Under the pieces are notes generated by a model. The model worked only from the letters and a program-made list of their open reading frames with translations. It was not told the origin of the DNA and ran no database searches. Source: Mucilaginibacter aquariorum (GTDB lineage Bacteria; Bacteroidota; Bacteroidia; Sphingobacteriales; Sphingobacteriaceae). From it: a stretch of DNA of 64,000 bases. Positions 17,180 through 24,617 of the stretch are shown in pieces; the first letter of the stretch is position 1, and the number at the start of each line of letters is the position of its first letter. The stretch is from assembly GCF_024498135.1 (NCBI RefSeq), contig NZ_JANHOH010000002.1, positions 434,001 to 498,000 of the forward strand, written 5' to 3'. The position numbers and the translations under genes were made by a program.

Positions 17180-17644
17180 TTAATTAAGTTTCACCTCCCC
17201 TTCAGATGGTTTTGGGGCCTGGTTAACCTTGCTCTTATCCTCTGCGCGCCACGGTTCGTAACTTAAACCTGGTGTAAGCCAGTACAGCAAAGCCACCCGT
17301 GAATAACGATAATTAAATGGCGATAGTAAAAATACCACACCCATTAATACAGCCACATACAACCATGGCGAGTTTGAGCCTGTTAAGATGTGTGTACCTA
17401 CAGCAAATGTTACCATTTCGGCTACGTTAAAGGCATAGCTTACAAACATGGCCACATACCAGTATCCCGGTTCGCGTTCGTAATGCAGGCCGCAATGCGA
17501 GCAGCGTTCATGCATTTTTTGTCCGCCAAAACTATAAGTAGGGGTAGAATAAATATCCCCACGACGGCAACGCGGGCATTTAGCTTTTATAAAAGCTTCT
17601 AAAACGGGTACGTAACCCTGTGGGTTTTTATTATCTGGTGTCAT
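17180..17644 (-). CDS. DUF983 zinc-ribbon membrane protein
   Basis: A 154-residue protein. The N-terminal half has a zinc ribbon (KCPRCRRGDIY, then CSHCGLHY), and the C-terminal half has two membrane helices (about 65-88 and 96-113). The YEREPGYWYVAMFVSY segment is diagnostic for DUF983. Function is unknown in the family; its genes often sit near respiration or lipid genes. The ATG overlaps the AraC regulator stop by 4 bases (ATGA), so the two are translationally coupled. Confidence 0.85.
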   Translation of the reverse strand: MTPDNKNPQGYVPVLEAFIKAKCPRCRRGDIYSTPTYSFGGQKMHERCSHCGLHYEREPGYWYVAMFVSYAFNVAEMVTFAVGTHILTGSNSPWLYVAVLMGVVFLLSPFNYRYSRVALLYWLTPGLSYEPWRAEDKSKVNQAPKPSEGEVKLN

Positions 17645-18516
17645 TGTGCTATTGGATTTTTCCGGAAATCTTCTGGGGTTATCCCGGTATATTTTTTAAA
17701 GAATTTTGTAAAGTAAGAGTTATCGGCAAAGTTAAGTTTGCCGGCAATTTCGGTAATATTTAAATCAAGGTTTACCAGCAAGCGCTTTGCTTCCAGTATA
17801 ACACGGTTGCGTATCACCTCACCTGCAGATATCCCCAGCATATCGTTACATAAAGCATTTAAATGGTTTGGGGTTATATATAGCAGGGCGGCGTAATCCT
17901 TTGGTAACTTTAAATTTGTGAAATTCTTATCTGTTAACTTTCTGAAGCTTTGCAGCAGTGTGTAGTTATAAGTTGGTACAGTGGTTTGGCTGCTTTGTTC
18001 ACTTTGCCTCGCCACTAAAATAAATAATTGCAGCATAAGGGTACGTATCATGTCCATTCCCATGCGGCCGGGCTCGTGGCTTTCCTTTATCAGTTGTTCA
18101 AACAGATCGGTAACTTGTTGCCGAACATCCACAGTTAGGTCAATCACCTCATCATCTACGTTGCCGGTAAAAAAAGGCATGCCTTCTAAATAATCCGGCC
18201 TCAGTAAAAACGATTGAAAGAACTCGCCCGAAAAATTGATGATATAACCGTCAACCGGGCCTTCAAAATTCCAGCGGTGCACTTGCCCCGGTGTCATAAA
18301 ATATATTTGGTAAGGCTTAACCCCGAAGCTTTTAAAATCGATGGAATGATTGCCAGCGCCCTCGGTAAAAAATACCACATGGTAAAAGGTATGCTTATGC
18401 GGCAGGCTAAGGTTTTGGTGTTTTTGTAGATAAGGTGCAAAACGGCTAATGAGCAGGTCGTTGTGCTGATGATCGGCCAGGGAACAAATGTCATAAACCG
18501 GAAATGCCTTTTTCAT
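17641..18516 (-). CDS. AraC-family transcriptional regulator
   Basis: A 291-residue regulator from the ATG at 18516. The preferred start is MKKAFPVYD, because the 11 residues upstream in frame are not family-like. An N-terminal cupin-type sensing half (HKHTFYHVVFFTEG, then PGQVHRW) is followed by a C-terminal double HTH with LPKDYAALLYITPNHLNALCND and a second helix set ending NSYFTKFFKKYTGITPEDFRK. Its stop overlaps the DUF983 start. The effector is unknown. Confidence 0.85.
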   Translation of the reverse strand: MKKAFPVYDICSLADHQHNDLLISRFAPYLQKHQNLSLPHKHTFYHVVFFTEGAGNHSIDFKSFGVKPYQIYFMTPGQVHRWNFEGPVDGYIINFSGEFFQSFLLRPDYLEGMPFFTGNVDDEVIDLTVDVRQQVTDLFEQLIKESHEPGRMGMDMIRTLMLQLFILVARQSEQSSQTTVPTYNYTLLQSFRKLTDKNFTNLKLPKDYAALLYITPNHLNALCNDMLGISAGEVIRNRVILEAKRLLVNLDLNITEIAGKLNFADNSYFTKFFKKYTGITPEDFRKNPIAQ

Positions 18517-18594
18517 ACACCAAAGGTACTCAACAATTACCCATCGCAATGGTGTTGAATGTTGATGTTGTGGTACTTTTTACTTATCGTTGTT

Positions 18595-18727
18595 TTTAAA
18601 CCACAGAGATCACCAAGTGAAAAACCACAGAGAGCACAAAGTGATTAGCCCTCGGTACCCTCGTGGTTAAAATACTTTGACTTCAAAGAGGATTCGCAGG
18701 AATATCTCTATGTTCTTTGTGGTTAAA
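18595..18727. repeat. Intergenic repeat, CCACAGAG/CTNTGTGG family (copy 1)
   Basis: AAACCACAGAGATCACCAAG at the left, a second ACCACAGAGAGCACAAAGTG inside and TTCTTTGTGGTTAAA at the right form an imperfect inverted array. A related block lies at 29480-29617. Both precede plus-strand genes (the HAD phosphatase and the DUF2130 gene). No coding potential seen; the family is common in intergenic DNA of this group. Confidence 0.6.
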
Positions 18728-18750
18728 AAACTAAAGTTTAATTTCACCCC

Positions 18751-19383
18751 ATGCAAAAACCCGATAGTCTTATTTTTGATATGGATGGCACCCTGTGGGA
18801 TGCTGTTGACACCTACGCACACTCATGGAATGTTGTTTTTACCGATCTGGGGATAGATAAAACCATTACGCGCGATGTTTTGGCCGGTATGGTTGGTATG
18901 GAAGGTAAAAAGGTTATCGAGATTTTAATGCCCGAGTTTGAGCACGATAAACGTGTTGAAATTTATGGCCTGGTTAATGGCAGGCGAAACAACCTGATAA
19001 AAGAAAAAGGTGGTGTTTTGTACGATGGCGTAAAAGATGGCCTGAAATTATTGGCAGAGAAATACCCGCTATTTATACTCAGTAACTGCGCTAAAGGCAT
19101 TATACGGCAGTTTATTGATTGGGCAGGCATTGATGACCTGATAAAAGATGAGCTGGCACACGGCGTTAATTTTATGCCCAAAAATCATAACATAAAACTG
19201 TTAATAGATAAGCACGGCCTTAAAAACCCGGTTTATGTGGGCGATACCGCAGGTGATGGCGAGCAAAGCCGCTTAGCAGGCATACCTTTTGTATTTGTAA
19301 GTTATGGCTTTGGCGAAACCGAAGATTATGATTTGAAATTTGATGATTTCAATTCGCTGGTGAACTATTTTGTAAACTTATAA
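18751..19383 (+). CDS. HAD-family hydrolase
   Basis: A 210-residue phosphoglycolate-phosphatase-like HAD enzyme. Motif 1 is FDMDGTLWD (residues 9-17, Asp nucleophile D10), motif 2 Ser is in LSNC, motif 3 Lys is in the K-NH region and motif 4 is VGDTAGD near residues 163-169. The cap between motifs 1 and 2 is helical (type C1). It should remove phosphate from a small sugar or acid; substrate is unknown. No adjacent biosynthetic genes guide the call. Confidence 0.85.
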   Translation: MQKPDSLIFDMDGTLWDAVDTYAHSWNVVFTDLGIDKTITRDVLAGMVGMEGKKVIEILMPEFEHDKRVEIYGLVNGRRNNLIKEKGGVLYDGVKDGLKLLAEKYPLFILSNCAKGIIRQFIDWAGIDDLIKDELAHGVNFMPKNHNIKLLIDKHGLKNPVYVGDTAGDGEQSRLAGIPFVFVSYGFGETEDYDLKFDDFNSLVNYFVNL

Positions 19384-19420
19384 GCTGAATACCTTAGTTT
19401 TACGTATAAATTTTAACATT

Positions 19421-19810
19421 ATGAAAGGACGCGTTTTAACAATTATATTTTTGGTACTGGCCGTTGTAATTGTAGGGGTGGTTTACTACCGCTATTATTT
19501 TGTTTTTGGCGAAGGTACAAAGGCCGGCACTATGAACTATTTTGTTAAAAAAGGCTATATGTTTAAAACCTACGAAGGCCGGTTGATACAAAGCGGGATC
19601 CGCAGCCAAACGCAGGGCAATATTTCATCAAACGAATTTATGTTTTCGGTAACCGACCCCAAGGTGGCCGATAAACTTAACCATAGTGCTGGCGCGATGC
19701 TGGAGCTGCATTACAAAGAATACCTGCACACGTTGCCATGGCGTGGGGTAAGTAATTTTGTAGTCGATAGCGTTATGTCGGTTACGCCGGTATCGCCTAC
19801 GGCACCGTAA
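19421..19810 (+). CDS. Hypothetical protein with N-terminal membrane anchor
   Basis: A 129-residue protein: an N-terminal hydrophobic helix (LTIIFLVLAVVIVGVVYY, residues 4-24), then a 100-residue soluble part with a KTYEGRLIQSGIRSQTQGN segment. Position suggests an inner-membrane-anchored domain. Members with this arrangement are annotated in Bacteroidota only as 6-phosphogluconate dehydrogenase-named or unknown proteins; I make no functional call. It follows the HAD gene by 37 bases. Confidence 0.6.
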   Translation: MKGRVLTIIFLVLAVVIVGVVYYRYYFVFGEGTKAGTMNYFVKKGYMFKTYEGRLIQSGIRSQTQGNISSNEFMFSVTDPKVADKLNHSAGAMLELHYKEYLHTLPWRGVSNFVVDSVMSVTPVSPTAP

Positions 19811-19876
19811 TTATTGTAAGCATCTATAGCTGATACATGGCTTTATTATCCATGACATTTGATAGCAAATTGCCTG

Positions 19877-20031
19877 AAGTGTTCACGTTCACAGCCGTGA
19901 ACGCCATCGTGAACGCATAAATAATTGTTAATAAGATGTTTAAAAAATAGGCGACTGACAAAATAACGTCACCATTAATTCCAAAATAAGCACAAGTAAA
20001 ATGGACTATAATATAGTCTGTCACGCTGCAC
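19877..20031 (+). repeat. 155-bp dispersed element, copy 1
   Basis: This segment aligns without gaps to the reverse complement of 39244-39398. By hand count 125 of 155 positions are identical. Conserved blocks include AAGTGTTCACGTTCAC, TTTAAAAAATA and AAATAACGTCACCATTAA. It contains a near-palindrome, GTTCAC/GTGAAC arms around AGCC. It lies between two convergent genes and would not be expected to be coding; a 66-codon minus-strand frame covers it but the other copy is broken by stops in the same frame. No known family recognised. Confidence 0.75.
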
Positions 20032-20105
20032 AGCTCTTTAAAAATATATCATTGCACCTTCAAAGCCTTTAGGAATTTTAAAACTCAGGATGACAGAAAG
20101 GGAAA

Positions 20106-20426
20106 TTAAAACAACTTATCTGCCTTACCCGAGTTTGGTGTAAGTATCTTGCTCAGGTTATATTGCCTTTCTGGTTCGTAATCGCCTTTTATCAGGCCTT
20201 TGTTAAATAAACCTTCTAATACTTCGCGTGTTTGCTGCTGATGGGTAGCTTTATCGGTTTGCGGTTCAAACTCGTCCATTTTTGCGGCAACTTCGGGTGC
20301 GGTGGCATATTCCAGCTGGGCTAAGGCGTATACTACATTATCCTGTAACGAAGCGCCTGCATCGTACTTATGTGGTACGTGCAGGGGCTTGTAATTTTTT
20401 AAAAAATCTTGATCGGGGCTGTCCAT
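20106..20426 (-). CDS. Hypothetical protein, coupled to the DUF2383 gene
   Basis: A 106-residue soluble, acidic protein with an AAKMDEFEPQTDKATHQQ region and a helix EVLEGLFNKGLIKGDYEP that looks like a small winged-helix tail. I do not recognise a family. Its start codon overlaps the stop of the upstream DUF2383 gene by one base (TAATG), so the two are coexpressed. A stress link is inferred from the partner only. Confidence 0.65.
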   Translation of the reverse strand: MDSPDQDFLKNYKPLHVPHKYDAGASLQDNVVYALAQLEYATAPEVAAKMDEFEPQTDKATHQQQTREVLEGLFNKGLIKGDYEPERQYNLSKILTPNSGKADKLF

Positions 20427-20902
20427 TATGCTTCTTGTTTGGAAGAGTCGCGCAGCGCTTTAATAGCATCGTGCGCTATTTTTAATCCGTTCATGTGGTT
20501 ATTAAGCAAGCTTACCACTTTCTCATCTTCCCAAATCAGTTCCTTGTCATCTAACGCTTTGCGGTAAGCACTTTTGGCAATATCCTCACCGCGTTCACAG
20601 TCGGATAGTACCGAATGGCTGTCATTTTTAGTAAAGGCTGATTTTACATCCATCCAGGCATGATAAAACTTACCCGAAAGGGTGGTGCCATCCGTAGGTG
20701 AACCTCCAAGTAGGTGAATATAATCGTTTAGTTCGTTAACATAAGCCTTGCTTTGATCTATATAACCCTCAAAAACAGTTTTCAAAGCCCGGTCTTCAGT
20801 GCTTTCAACCGCTTTTTTGTAGCCTGCCATGCGGTCATTATTTATCTTGATCAGATCGTTCAATGCATCGATCTGGTGTTGCACATGCTGTAAAGTTCCC
20901 AT
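20426..20902 (-). CDS. DUF2383/PA2169-type four-helix protein
   Basis: A 158-residue all-helical protein of the PA2169 family (DUF2383), a ferritin-like four-helix bundle. Motifs seen are INDLIKINNDRMAGYKKA, then DYIHLLGGSPTDGTTLSGKFYHAWMDVKSAF and the CERGEDIAKSAYRKAL helix. Some ferritin-like metal ligands may be present but a full di-iron set cannot be confirmed by eye. The proteins are often stress-induced; function is unknown. First gene of a two-gene unit. Confidence 0.8.
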   Translation of the reverse strand: MGTLQHVQHQIDALNDLIKINNDRMAGYKKAVESTEDRALKTVFEGYIDQSKAYVNELNDYIHLLGGSPTDGTTLSGKFYHAWMDVKSAFTKNDSHSVLSDCERGEDIAKSAYRKALDDKELIWEDEKVVSLLNNHMNGLKIAHDAIKALRDSSKQEA

Positions 20903-20974
20903 AGTAGTTTAGTATTTGTTTGTACTAAACATAGCGCTGAAGTTAAATGTTTTAAGTTTATAGAAAATAAAGGA

Positions 20975-21056
20975 AAGCCTCATCTAAATCCTCTCCAAAG
21001 GAGAGGACTTTGAAATTTTTAGAACCCTCTCCTTTGGAGAGGGTAGGGTGAGGCTT
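20975..21056. repeat. Inverted intergenic repeat, CCTCTCC AAAGGAGAGG family (copy 1)
   Basis: AAGCCTCA at the left and TGAGGCTT at the right frame two oppositely oriented CTCTCC-AAAGGAGAG hairpins. Part of the element recurs at 52311-52348. It sits between the DUF2383 gene start and the glycosylase gene end. Intergenic, noncoding. Confidence 0.6.
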
Positions 21057-21063
21057 CATATAT

Positions 21064-21840
21064 TTAACTATACAACTCCTGCTCCTTGGTATAATAGGTC
21101 TTCCGCGAACCTTCTTTAACCAGTATTTCGGCACCTTTAGGGCTGGTCTTTTTCTTGGCGTTATGGATCAGCATAAAATCGCGCACTTCACCGGCAATAA
21201 TATCGGGGTTTGATTTGATGATCTGCTTTTCGGCGTCTTTCAAAACAGAGTAGATTGATCTTACCAGGTCTTTCACTTTATCGCCGGGTATCTTATTACT
21301 TGCCGAAAAGGGCGATATCCCTGCGTCCCAAAGTATCTCATCGGCATAGGCGTTGCCAATACCACGAATTATTTTCTGATCAAGCAAAACGGTTTTAACA
21401 TTGGTTTTTGTTTTGCCCAGCTTTTGTTTCAGGTAATCCAAACCGGCATCTGGTGATAGCGCATCCGGAGCATCTTTTGCCCCGGGATTTAGGGTAGGGG
21501 TGGCTATCCCCTGAAAGTCAGTAAGCACCAGGCCGGTATCATCTGTAAATATCAATTCTATAATAGGGTATTTGTTATCGTTTTTCCCTTCAAATAAAAA
21601 CAACTTACCATGCAGCATTAAATGCAGGCCAAGCACATCGCCCTTACTAAATTTAAAGAACAGCTCCTTGCCATCGCGGTAAACTGAAGATAGTTTCTGG
21701 CCGTGCAGGGTGTTTTGCAGCTCTGTATGGGTTACGTTTAGTTTTGGCGCTTTGTGCACATTAATTTCTTTAACCGTTTTACCGGCTAACTTTTTATCAA
21801 GGTTGCGGCTAAAGACTTGCAGGTCGGGTAATTCTGGCAT
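21064..21840 (-). CDS. Fpg/Nei-family DNA glycosylase (zincless)
   Basis: A 258-residue base-excision glycosylase. The mature N terminus PELPDL carries the Pro nucleophile (P2) and Glu (E3). The H2TH region and the ...KIIRGIGNAYADEILW helix (about residues 156-172) are present. Unlike classical Fpg the C-terminal four-Cys zinc finger is missing; instead the chain ends GSRKTYYTKEQELYS, a zincless finger like NEIL1-type proteins, though Arg of the finger may remain. It should excise oxidised bases and cleave the backbone. Specificity for 8-oxoguanine or pyrimidine lesions is open. Confidence 0.85.
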   Translation of the reverse strand: MPELPDLQVFSRNLDKKLAGKTVKEINVHKAPKLNVTHTELQNTLHGQKLSSVYRDGKELFFKFSKGDVLGLHLMLHGKLFLFEGKNDNKYPIIELIFTDDTGLVLTDFQGIATPTLNPGAKDAPDALSPDAGLDYLKQKLGKTKTNVKTVLLDQKIIRGIGNAYADEILWDAGISPFSASNKIPGDKVKDLVRSIYSVLKDAEKQIIKSNPDIIAGEVRDFMLIHNAKKKTSPKGAEILVKEGSRKTYYTKEQELYS

Positions 21841-21968
21841 AGTGCTTGGTTTTATTTATTTACGAAATTAAGCTTGATGATAGATAAAACAATACTCTTT
21901 ATTAAAAGTTGTCAACCAAAGCCAACTTTCTAACGTATTGTTTATAGGCTTCATTAAAATAATTATCA

Positions 21969-23027
21969 ATGCCATTTATAGCATCAGTTTCTAAAATAGA
22001 TCTTCCGGACAAGGTTGACCAGCAAACCGTAAAGGAACAGGCCAGGGCCATGTTCTCTGTAGATTTTCCGCAGGTTGACAGGTTGATACAGGCTTTTGAT
22101 AATACAGGCATAGTAACCCGTAATTTTGTTAAGCCACTAAACTACTATGCCCAAACTACCACCTTTAAGCAACGCAACGACGAGTATATTAAACTGGCCC
22201 TGCAATACTCGGTTGAGGCCGCAGAGGCGGTTATAGAAAAGGCGGGTATCAGCAAGGAAGATATTACCGATATTATATTTCTTTCGACTACCGGGCTGGC
22301 AACACCCAGTATAGATGCGCTTATCATCAATCAAATGCAGCTAAACCCGCACGTTAATCGTACACCTGTTTGGGGGTTAGGCTGTGCAGGTGGGGTATCT
22401 GGCATGGCTAAGGCTAATATAGCGGCAAAGGCTAACCCGGATGCGGTAGTGTTGTTAATAGCGGTAGAGCTTTGCTCGCTCACACTTATAAAAAACGATT
22501 ACAGTAAGAGTAATTTTATTGGGTCGAGTTTATTCTCGGATGGGGTAGCAGCTTGTATTGTTAAGGGCGATAGCCACTTGCAACCCAAACCACAAATAAC
22601 CTTTAAGGCAACCAGCAGTAAATTGTATTATGATTCGCTTGAGGTGATGGGCTGGGATTTTAGCGAGGATGGCTTTAAAGTGGTTTTCTCTAAAGATATA
22701 CCTACGTTTATACACCAAAACATTAGCAAGGATATTGAGGATTTTTTGGCGAAGCATGATCTGCAACTTAGCGATATCAAAAACTTCATCTTTCATCCCG
22801 GGGGGAAGAAGGTGTTGGATGCGTATGCCGATGCTTTACAAATTGAAGGTGATTTTTTGAAGAATACCCGTGAGGTTATGAACGATAACGGTAATATGAG
22901 CAGTGTTACGGTTTTATATGTGCTGGAAAAATTTGTAGCCAACGGTTTTGACGATGGGTATGGGTTAATGCTGGCCATGGGCCCGGGCTTCAGCAGCGAA
23001 ATGGTATTACTTGATATGAAAAACTAA
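21969..23027 (+). CDS. Type III polyketide synthase
   Basis: A 352-residue chalcone-synthase-like enzyme. The catalytic triad is visible: C139 in GLGCAGGVSG, H276 in FIFHPGGKK, and N309 in DNGNMSS. Such enzymes extend an acyl-CoA or acyl-ACP with malonyl units and cyclise the product. The next gene, 4 bases downstream, is an ICMT-like methyltransferase, a pairing known from the Bacillus BpsA-BpsB alkylpyrone system. A methylated alkylpyrone or alkylresorcinol lipid product is therefore inferred. Starter and chain length are unknown. Confidence 0.9.
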   Translation: MPFIASVSKIDLPDKVDQQTVKEQARAMFSVDFPQVDRLIQAFDNTGIVTRNFVKPLNYYAQTTTFKQRNDEYIKLALQYSVEAAEAVIEKAGISKEDITDIIFLSTTGLATPSIDALIINQMQLNPHVNRTPVWGLGCAGGVSGMAKANIAAKANPDAVVLLIAVELCSLTLIKNDYSKSNFIGSSLFSDGVAACIVKGDSHLQPKPQITFKATSSKLYYDSLEVMGWDFSEDGFKVVFSKDIPTFIHQNISKDIEDFLAKHDLQLSDIKNFIFHPGGKKVLDAYADALQIEGDFLKNTREVMNDNGNMSSVTVLYVLEKFVANGFDDGYGLMLAMGPGFSSEMVLLDMKN

Positions 23028-23031
23028 GCCG

Positions 23032-23523
23032 ATGATATTCACCATATTTATCCTGTTCCTTATATTTCAGCGCCTGGCCGAGCTTTATGTATCGTCAAAA
23101 AACGAAAAATGGCTGCTTAAAAATGGCGCGGTAGAATATGGTAAAGAGCATTACCCCTTTATGGTAGCCATGCATACGCTTTTTATTATATCCGTCATAG
23201 CCGAATACATTTGGCGGGATGATACGGTGGTTAACTACGCGCTTATCATATTGTTTTTTGTGCTGATAGTTATCAAGGCAATTGTGATATCAACCCTGGG
23301 CCATTACTGGAATACTAAAATTTACAAAGTACCCGGCACGCGCCCGGTTGCTACAGGGATTTATAAGTATATAAAGCATCCTAATTACATTATTGTTATC
23401 TGCGAGATAGCCATAATCCCTTTGGCATTTGGGTTGTACTATACTGCTGTGGTGTTTACCTTATTGAATGCCATAATGCTTACCGTGCGCATTAAAAAAG
23501 AGAACGAAGTTTTGGCGATGTAA
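23032..23523 (+). CDS. ICMT-like integral membrane methyltransferase
   Basis: A 163-residue membrane protein with about four helices (1-13, 45-62, 69-88 and 126-150). The C-terminal KVPGTRPVATGIYKYIKHPNYIIVICEI part matches the isoprenylcysteine carboxyl methyltransferase family signature (H-P-x-Y). It starts 4 bases after the polyketide synthase stop. The inference is O-methylation of the polyketide lipid with S-adenosylmethionine in the membrane, as for BpsB. Alternative substrates cannot be excluded. Confidence 0.85.
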   Translation: MIFTIFILFLIFQRLAELYVSSKNEKWLLKNGAVEYGKEHYPFMVAMHTLFIISVIAEYIWRDDTVVNYALIILFFVLIVIKAIVISTLGHYWNTKIYKVPGTRPVATGIYKYIKHPNYIIVICEIAIIPLAFGLYYTAVVFTLLNAIMLTVRIKKENEVLAM

Positions 23524-23526
23524 TAA

Positions 23527-23555
23527 TTTGCCCGATTTACATTAGCTTAGTTCTG
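23527..23555 (+). promoter_or_regulatory. Candidate promoter for the DinB gene
   Basis: TTTG (23527-23530), a 17-base spacer and TAGTTCTG (one mismatch to TAnnTTTG, 23548-23555). The predicted start near 23562 leaves only 6 bases before the ATG, so a slightly different start of transcription or a near-leaderless mRNA is possible. Confidence 0.4.
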
Positions 23556-23567
23556 TAAATCAACTTT

Positions 23568-24029
23568 ATGCCCAACCATTACCAGGCCCTGTTTGCCAAT
23601 TCTTTCGATACCTTTAAAGTATTTGATAACCTTACTTTAAGCGAAATAAGCAACACGCCTACAAATTCTCCCAAAACTATCTGGCAGATATTAAACCACT
23701 TAATTACGTGGCAAAACTATCAGCTCACACAGCTAAAAAATATCCAACAGCATATTGAGCTGGATGAAGAAGCAACCTGGATAGATGACCAAAATCCGTC
23801 AGATCAGCAAGGGTTGAATAGTGCCCTTGTTATCTTTAAAAATCAGCAGCAGCAATTAGCAGATGAAATATCAGCATTTGATAACAATGACCTCTACATC
23901 AATCAAAAGCTTAAAATAGTTCAGGATCTTTCGGTGCATTTATCCTTCCATGTAGGCGAGGTTATTTTGATGCGCCGTATGGCCGGCACCTATCCTTTGC
24001 CACACCAAATGAAAGAGTTTTTAAATTAA
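23568..24029 (+). CDS. DinB-family protein
   Basis: A 153-residue four-helix-bundle protein of the DinB/YfiT metal-dependent superfamily. The metal-ligand pattern is a His in helix 1 (ILNHLITWQNYQL, about 41-53) and a His in the SVHLSFHVGEVILMRRM block (about 124-140). The family includes damage-inducible proteins and thiol-dependent enzymes; specific function is unknown. Its own promoter candidate lies just upstream. Confidence 0.8.
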   Translation: MPNHYQALFANSFDTFKVFDNLTLSEISNTPTNSPKTIWQILNHLITWQNYQLTQLKNIQQHIELDEEATWIDDQNPSDQQGLNSALVIFKNQQQQLADEISAFDNNDLYINQKLKIVQDLSVHLSFHVGEVILMRRMAGTYPLPHQMKEFLN

Positions 24030-24106
24030 CTACAAGGCAAAATAATCGATATGTTTGTAACAAAACAGCCCCACAACTATCCAAAACAAACAAACTAAGA
24101 AACATA

Positions 24107-24544
24107 ATGAAACTAAAACTATTAACAGCAGTGGCTGCAACCGTTGCATTATCTGCCTTTACAATTGTATCAACTTCAGAAAAAGACCTGGTTGGTGCAT
24201 GGAAAATTGATGATTCGCGTGTTAACAGCATTGTGAAAAAAGTTATTGATAAAGCGGTAGAGGCTAACCCGGATGCGGAAGACCAAATCACGGCACAAAA
24301 AGAGGCTATTGCAACTATGGTACAAGGCCTTAGGCTTACCATAAATGCAGACCATACCTACAAAAATGTTAGTCCGCAAGGTACAAAAGGTGGTAAATGG
24401 GCTTTAACAAATAGTGGCCACACGCTGGAGTTTACTAAAGAGGATGGCAGTGTTCGTAAAGACAGCATCCTTGAATCATCTGCAACCCGCTTAAAGTTAA
24501 TTAACCGCGACCTTGCCGATACCATACTTTACGTTCACCCATAA
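24107..24544 (+). CDS. Exported lipocalin-like protein
   Basis: A 145-residue protein. A signal peptide (LKLLTAVAATVALSAFTIV, residues 3-21) precedes a small beta-rich domain. The LVGAWKIDDSR opening, GGKWALTNSGHTLEF and the terminal RLKLINRDLADTILYV resemble lipocalin-like domains of Bacteroidota (calycin-type). It is likely periplasmic or surface-attached. Ligand and role are unknown. A strong bidirectional terminator follows. Confidence 0.65.
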   Translation: MKLKLLTAVAATVALSAFTIVSTSEKDLVGAWKIDDSRVNSIVKKVIDKAVEANPDAEDQITAQKEAIATMVQGLRLTINADHTYKNVSPQGTKGGKWALTNSGHTLEFTKEDGSVRKDSILESSATRLKLINRDLADTILYVHP

Positions 24545-24561
24545 CCGCAACCTCTATTCAT

Positions 24562-24596
24562 AAAAAAGCCCTGCTGATACTATCGGCAGGGCTTTG
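24562..24596. terminator. Bidirectional rho-independent terminator
   Basis: AAAGCCCTGC (24565-24574) pairs with GCAGGGCTTT (24586-24595); further wobble and Watson-Crick pairs extend the stem inward. A-run on one side and T-run on the other serve both strands. It separates the convergent lipocalin-like and DUF2723 genes. Confidence 0.8.
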
Positions 24597-24617
24597 TGCT
24601 TTAAAAGCGATAGTTAA

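Noticed and set aside
19824-20024. A 66-codon minus-strand frame over the 155-bp element
   Set aside because: The matching frame in the second copy has two stop codons, and base changes are not concentrated in third positions. Treated as noncoding repeat.
20975-21056. CRISPR array from repeated CTCTCCAAAGGAGAG units
   Set aside because: Only two opposite units with no spacers of constant length and no cas genes in the window.
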